Shown piece after piece: positions 61,237 through 64,000 of a DNA stretch of 64,000 nucleotides. This stretch comes from Antedon mediterranea (taxonomy: Eukaryota > Echinodermata > Crinoidea > Comatulida > Antedonidae): the NCBI RefSeq assembly GCF_964355755.1, contig NC_092677.1, positions 3,541,001 through 3,605,000 on the forward strand. The letters are read 5' to 3'. Below the pieces are notes generated by a model. That model saw only the letters and a list, made by a program, of their open reading frames with translations. It was not told the DNA's origin and made no database searches. The stretch's first letter is position 1. Each line of letters starts with the position of its first letter. Made by a program: the position numbers and the translations under genes.

Positions 61237-61259
61237 AACCGTCTGTTTAATTTCGGCAT
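54976..61259 (-). CDS. Uncharacterised nuclease-fold-like family, copy 4
   Basis: Exons 61259-60916, 55602-55379 and 55226-54976 join in frame to 272 residues, with the same intron phases as copies 1 and 2. The core reads GGGNSHESEAL then SFELLRCCFGAKLLNIEMEI, KVDYTCSING, LGVSVTRLVE, W-KPVLFVW, NTILFSVSVGEEYCSMF. The C-terminus is longer than in the other copies and basic (TSSRKRMND). The N-terminus contains a run of eight or more lysines and a GC-rich segment that come from a small insertion (61,139-61,236), so the true start is probably further in, or upstream of an unseen intron. The 5.3-kb intron 1 hosts several transposons. Function unknown. Confidence 0.6.
55846..56845. mobile_element. 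hAT-like non-autonomous element, 1.0 kb
   Basis: Left end AGGGGCGGACGCAGGGGTGT and right end GTCCTGCGACCGCCCCT are inverted copies with mismatches. GACCCCC occurs on both flanks (55,839-55,845 and 56,846-56,852), a 7-bp match where hAT elements normally make 8. No transposase frame. It lies in intron 1 of copy 4. Confidence 0.65.
57645..59339. mobile_element. Foldback element with tandem-repeat arms, 9-bp target duplication
   Basis: The 1,695-bp element starts GGGTGTTTCGAAACTAGAGA and ends TCTCAAGTTTCGAAACACCC. It is flanked by identical ATCATGCAC (57,636-57,644 and 59,340-59,348). Each arm of 200-340 bp consists of two short tandem repeats in mirror order: GAGACCAGAGACCC at the tip, then GAAAAGGGAGACCCCAAATATAC-type units of 20-23 bp. 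Such arms plus a 9-bp duplication match Foldback/Galileo-type Mutator-like elements. The 1.1-kb centre (57,865-58,980) shows no transposase. Confidence 0.85.
59549..59581. repeat. Perfect 16-bp-arm hairpin
   Basis: CAAAGATTGTATAGCG, one base, then its exact complement CGCTATACAATCTTTG. It lies inside the outer element, just right of the nested foldback element. Confidence 0.9.
60541..60854. mobile_element. Short inverted-repeat element (about 314 bp)
   Basis: Starts CTACGGGGCGTTGTTCGGGA and ends CTAAGCGGCGCCCCGTAG, inverted copies with mismatches. The flanks share ATAA. Non-coding, in intron 1 of copy 4, about 60 bases from the exon 1 donor. Confidence 0.6.
61139..61236. mobile_element. GC-rich micro-insertion with a long T tract in exon 1 of copy 4
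   Basis: A block of about 70 bases of nearly pure G/C (CAGCGGGGGGGCCGCCGCCT ... GGCCACCACTG) sits next to a run of more than 20 T. CAGTGGTGGCC on the minus strand resembles hAT ends. It creates the poly-lysine stretch in the apparent N-terminus of copy 4. Confidence 0.55.
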
Positions 61260-63000
61260 ACAGAATATACTGAATACCGTCGCTGTGTGTCATGAGCATT
61301 ATATTGCTATGTCAAACAATCGGTAGCCAATCAACTTTCAAAAAGGTTATGACGTACGGTACTGTAACAATTGAAAATATTAATCCAAAACCACCGAACT
61401 ATATCCACAACAATAATAGCATTTGAATGCTTTTGGCATATAATTTGCCCGTTTTTAGCACTCAATTTGTTTTTTAAAAAATCTGTGAAAGTCGCTGATT
61501 TATACCGTACAGGCGCGACTTACAACATTAGGAAGCCACTCCGCTCCTCCCAAAGGCCTCTTTGTCAGACTTCTTTGTAAAGTATTCAAAAGGACAACCA
61601 CCAAGTACCCATGTGTACATGCGCCAAAATACTCACCGGTACATGGCTGTCATTTATTGATTATACTGTAGATATTTCTAATATATCTCTATTAAAAACT
61701 AAGAAATCTTAATTTTAAATAACTCTGTTAATAGGCTGCGATATAATAAGATAAGATAATAAGATAAAAAGATATCTGTATTGACTGAATAAATTACAGC
61801 TTAGTGCGTCATAACGGTACCATTACACAAAATTAAAATTACAATGACATCTATTATAAGTGAGAGAGTTTGTACGTTTGTTTGTTTGTGTTCGTTATAC
61901 AAAAAGACCGCAACTATCTATAAACTATTATTTGAACATTATCTGCCATCTTGGATCCAGGTTAGGGGCCAAAATTCCCCACTTTTCCCACTTTTGATGT
62001 TTGCTTCTGTCTACAGGTAACCACATGAGGGGTATCAATGACCGCAATTGTACCGGGAATATTTTTCAAAAATTCCCGGGGCATTTGGAGGTGGGAGTTA
62101 AGATTGAGGGGATGGTGGAGATTTTTTTGGGCTAGAAGCAATAGCTGACTATCAAATGGTAAAATTATTGTAATTTCTCTGGGAAGGTTTGTGAGTTTGG
62201 GGTAGGGTAAGACCTATCAACATGATCGAAGTTGTACTTTATCTATCTATCTATCTATAAAGTTTTTATATGGCGCCATACTAGCCTTTGGAGATAATGA
62301 AGTACAATATATACGTAAAAACGGTTATGGAAGGCGCCAGTATTATGAAAACATTCATATGTAATCCTGAAATAATTTCATTTGGATCTTAAATCATAAG
62401 AGAATGTTTTGTTGCTGTTGATCCACTTGAGAAAGCAAACTGAAGTGTTTAGTACTTTCGACATATTGGATCAACAAAAAAGAAAATGTCTCTTCCATTC
62501 ATATCTAATGATGAAAGGAATTAGAGAGCAAATGCTTCAATTCAATTGAATCATCAATAATTGCGTTTCACGGTCTGTAGCGTTATGCACCCATTTTATG
62601 ACTATTATTCGATAATTATTCTTGTTAAAATATAAATTTCCTTTGAAATTGTATAATTATAATTCCTCTAAACCCCTAAAGTACCGTAGGTCTAGATATT
62701 CAAATGGATTCACCTATAGAAAGTTCTGGGAAGAGAACACAGCTGAGTTTATATAGGCAGAAGATGAATATAGAATTCCCGGTCACTACTATTATTAGGC
62801 CTACCACCATTACATTTTCAAATAAACGCATTGGCTTTTTGGTACTAAATTAGACCTATACGCGTTACCATGTTTTATAGGCCTATGTGTTAAAAAAATG
62901 TAACACGATTCGCGTTCTGCCTCATCATGTGATCATAGTCAATATTGTGAAAATTGGTTATAAATGCTGTGCTGAGAATAATTCTTGATATTTACATAAT
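61260..63000. other. Intergenic region without supported genes
   Basis: AT-rich, with short tails such as (AGATA)n at 61,745-61,770 and (ATCT)n at 62,240-62,260 next to TTTATATGGCGCC, probably retroelement relics. I see no exon-like stretch. Confidence 0.5.
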
Positions 63001-63048
63001 ACTCAGTTTTCGCTTTGACCTTTTTATATTATTTATTCGTTTATTTAG

Positions 63049-63160
63049 TTTTCAAAGCGGGAAATGTCATGGTTAGGACGTGGCACAACAGACACAATTA
63101 ACATCAAAAAGCACCCTGTAATCTCGCAGCAGGACATTGGAATCTATGAGAAGATGTTAG
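63049..63160 (+). CDS. Likely first coding exon of an unidentified gene (partial)
   Basis: A 112-base segment between an acceptor TTATTTAG and a donor-like GTATTA. From the ATG at 63,064 it reads MSWLGRGTTDTINIKKHPVI then SQQDIGIYEKML, ending in phase 1. The composition is protein-like and unlike the AT-rich surroundings. I do not recognise the family, and later exons must lie beyond the window or escape detection. The rest of the window to 64,000 shows no convincing continuation. Confidence 0.45.
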
Positions 63161-64000
63161 GTATTATAAAATAAATATTATTATTAAAAAGTGGTAAAAT
63201 ACAGTAAATTTATCAAATGCTTGGTATTGTAGATCATGGCAGTCAATAAATTAGGCTACTACAAAATAGAAATGTGTTATACAAAATTGTATATATAATG
63301 CATGGGTCGGGGCGTTTATTTGAGTGTGGGTGTCAAAATCCAAATGATGTTCTATGGGAAGTTTATTCAAAGTTTAAAAAAAAAAAATAACGATAATAAT
63401 CAATAATTATCTTATACTAAGAAACACATACTAAAAGTAAAAGGTCTACAGTAAAATGATGAGAGACTGACGTGTGATTCAGAGCCTTATACATTTGCGA
63501 AATTGAATATGAATCAAATATGGAGTTATTATATAACATTTACAGTTAAGTTCAAAATGGATATTAGAAGTGCAACATTTTACCCAAAACAAAACGTTTT
63601 TCAGAGACTCTTTCATCATTTCATTTGTGATCATTTGCATTTATTATTATTATTCATTCTCTTTCAGTATACTAACAAATATATCCACGACACTTATATA
63701 ATATGTTGCCAGAGGTCCCAACTTGGGAAAGTCCATTCGCAGGAGATTTTGTCGTGAACCAAATTCAATTCGTCGGGGCGTCGAAAGTCAACGCGCGGGG
63801 AATCGAAAATCAACACGCGTGTCGTTTACGTCTCTTAATTAACTAAATATGTTACATATACAGTATATACAATATTTACACATAAGTTGGCTTAAATTTT
63901 ACATAGGTTTATCCATCAGTATTTTTACATTCTTATTTTTTTTATGGACACACCCTCAGTACAAAGAATTTAAAAAATATATACTGTATTTTTTAACTAA

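Noticed and set aside
34400-61259. Near-equal 5.3-kb first introns of copies 2 and 4 as evidence of a common insertion
   Set aside because: The two introns contain different elements and I see no shared sequence, so the equal length is probably chance.

Overview
The window looks like nuclear DNA of an invertebrate deuterostome, probably an echinoderm. This is inference from AT-rich introns with GT-AG junctions, abundant short palindromic elements, many 'aggcctag' runs, and genes whose nearest recognisable relatives are vertebrate-type multi-exon genes. It is a eukaryotic locus with no operons, and most of its length is introns, transposons and tandem repeats.

Bases 1-25,440 hold a head-to-tail segmental duplication with a period of about 16.2 kb. 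Each unit carries a 13-exon gene for a DBH-like monooxygenase (MOXD1 type: DOMON domain followed by the two copper type II monooxygenase domains). Copy B (17,944-25,217) gives an uninterrupted protein of 600 residues with every expected copper ligand. Copy A (2,057-11,385) has lost the donor site of exon 4 through a small deletion, so it reads into a stop after the DOMON domain unless exon 4 is skipped, which would keep the frame. Between the units lies a 1.6-kb tandem duplication carrying a retrotransposon fragment joined to a small two-exon reading frame.

Bases 27,007-30,583 are a clean four-coding-exon EBAG9/RCAS1 orthologue (210 residues). Its second intron is almost entirely a 33-bp minisatellite of about 53 copies, and a 21-bp minisatellite follows its stop codon.

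Bases 32,104-61,259 hold a cluster of four minus-strand copies of a three-exon gene family that I do not recognise by name. The core has a conserved E, a DY and a GVSVTR strand, reminiscent of restriction-endonuclease-like (PDDEXK) folds. Copies 1, 2 and 4 splice in frame to products of 264-272 residues. Copy 3 lost exon 2, replaced by a transposon, and has about 8 kb inserted in its intron. Between the copies lie a decayed OTU-protease/F-box gene, a 5'-truncated non-LTR retrotransposon, a hAT-type element with a perfect 8-bp target duplication, a 35-bp hairpin minisatellite, seven tandem palindromes abutting the stop codon of copy 4, and a foldback element with a perfect 9-bp target duplication nested in a second inverted-repeat element. 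Near the right edge (63,049-63,160) is a likely first coding exon of another, unidentified gene.
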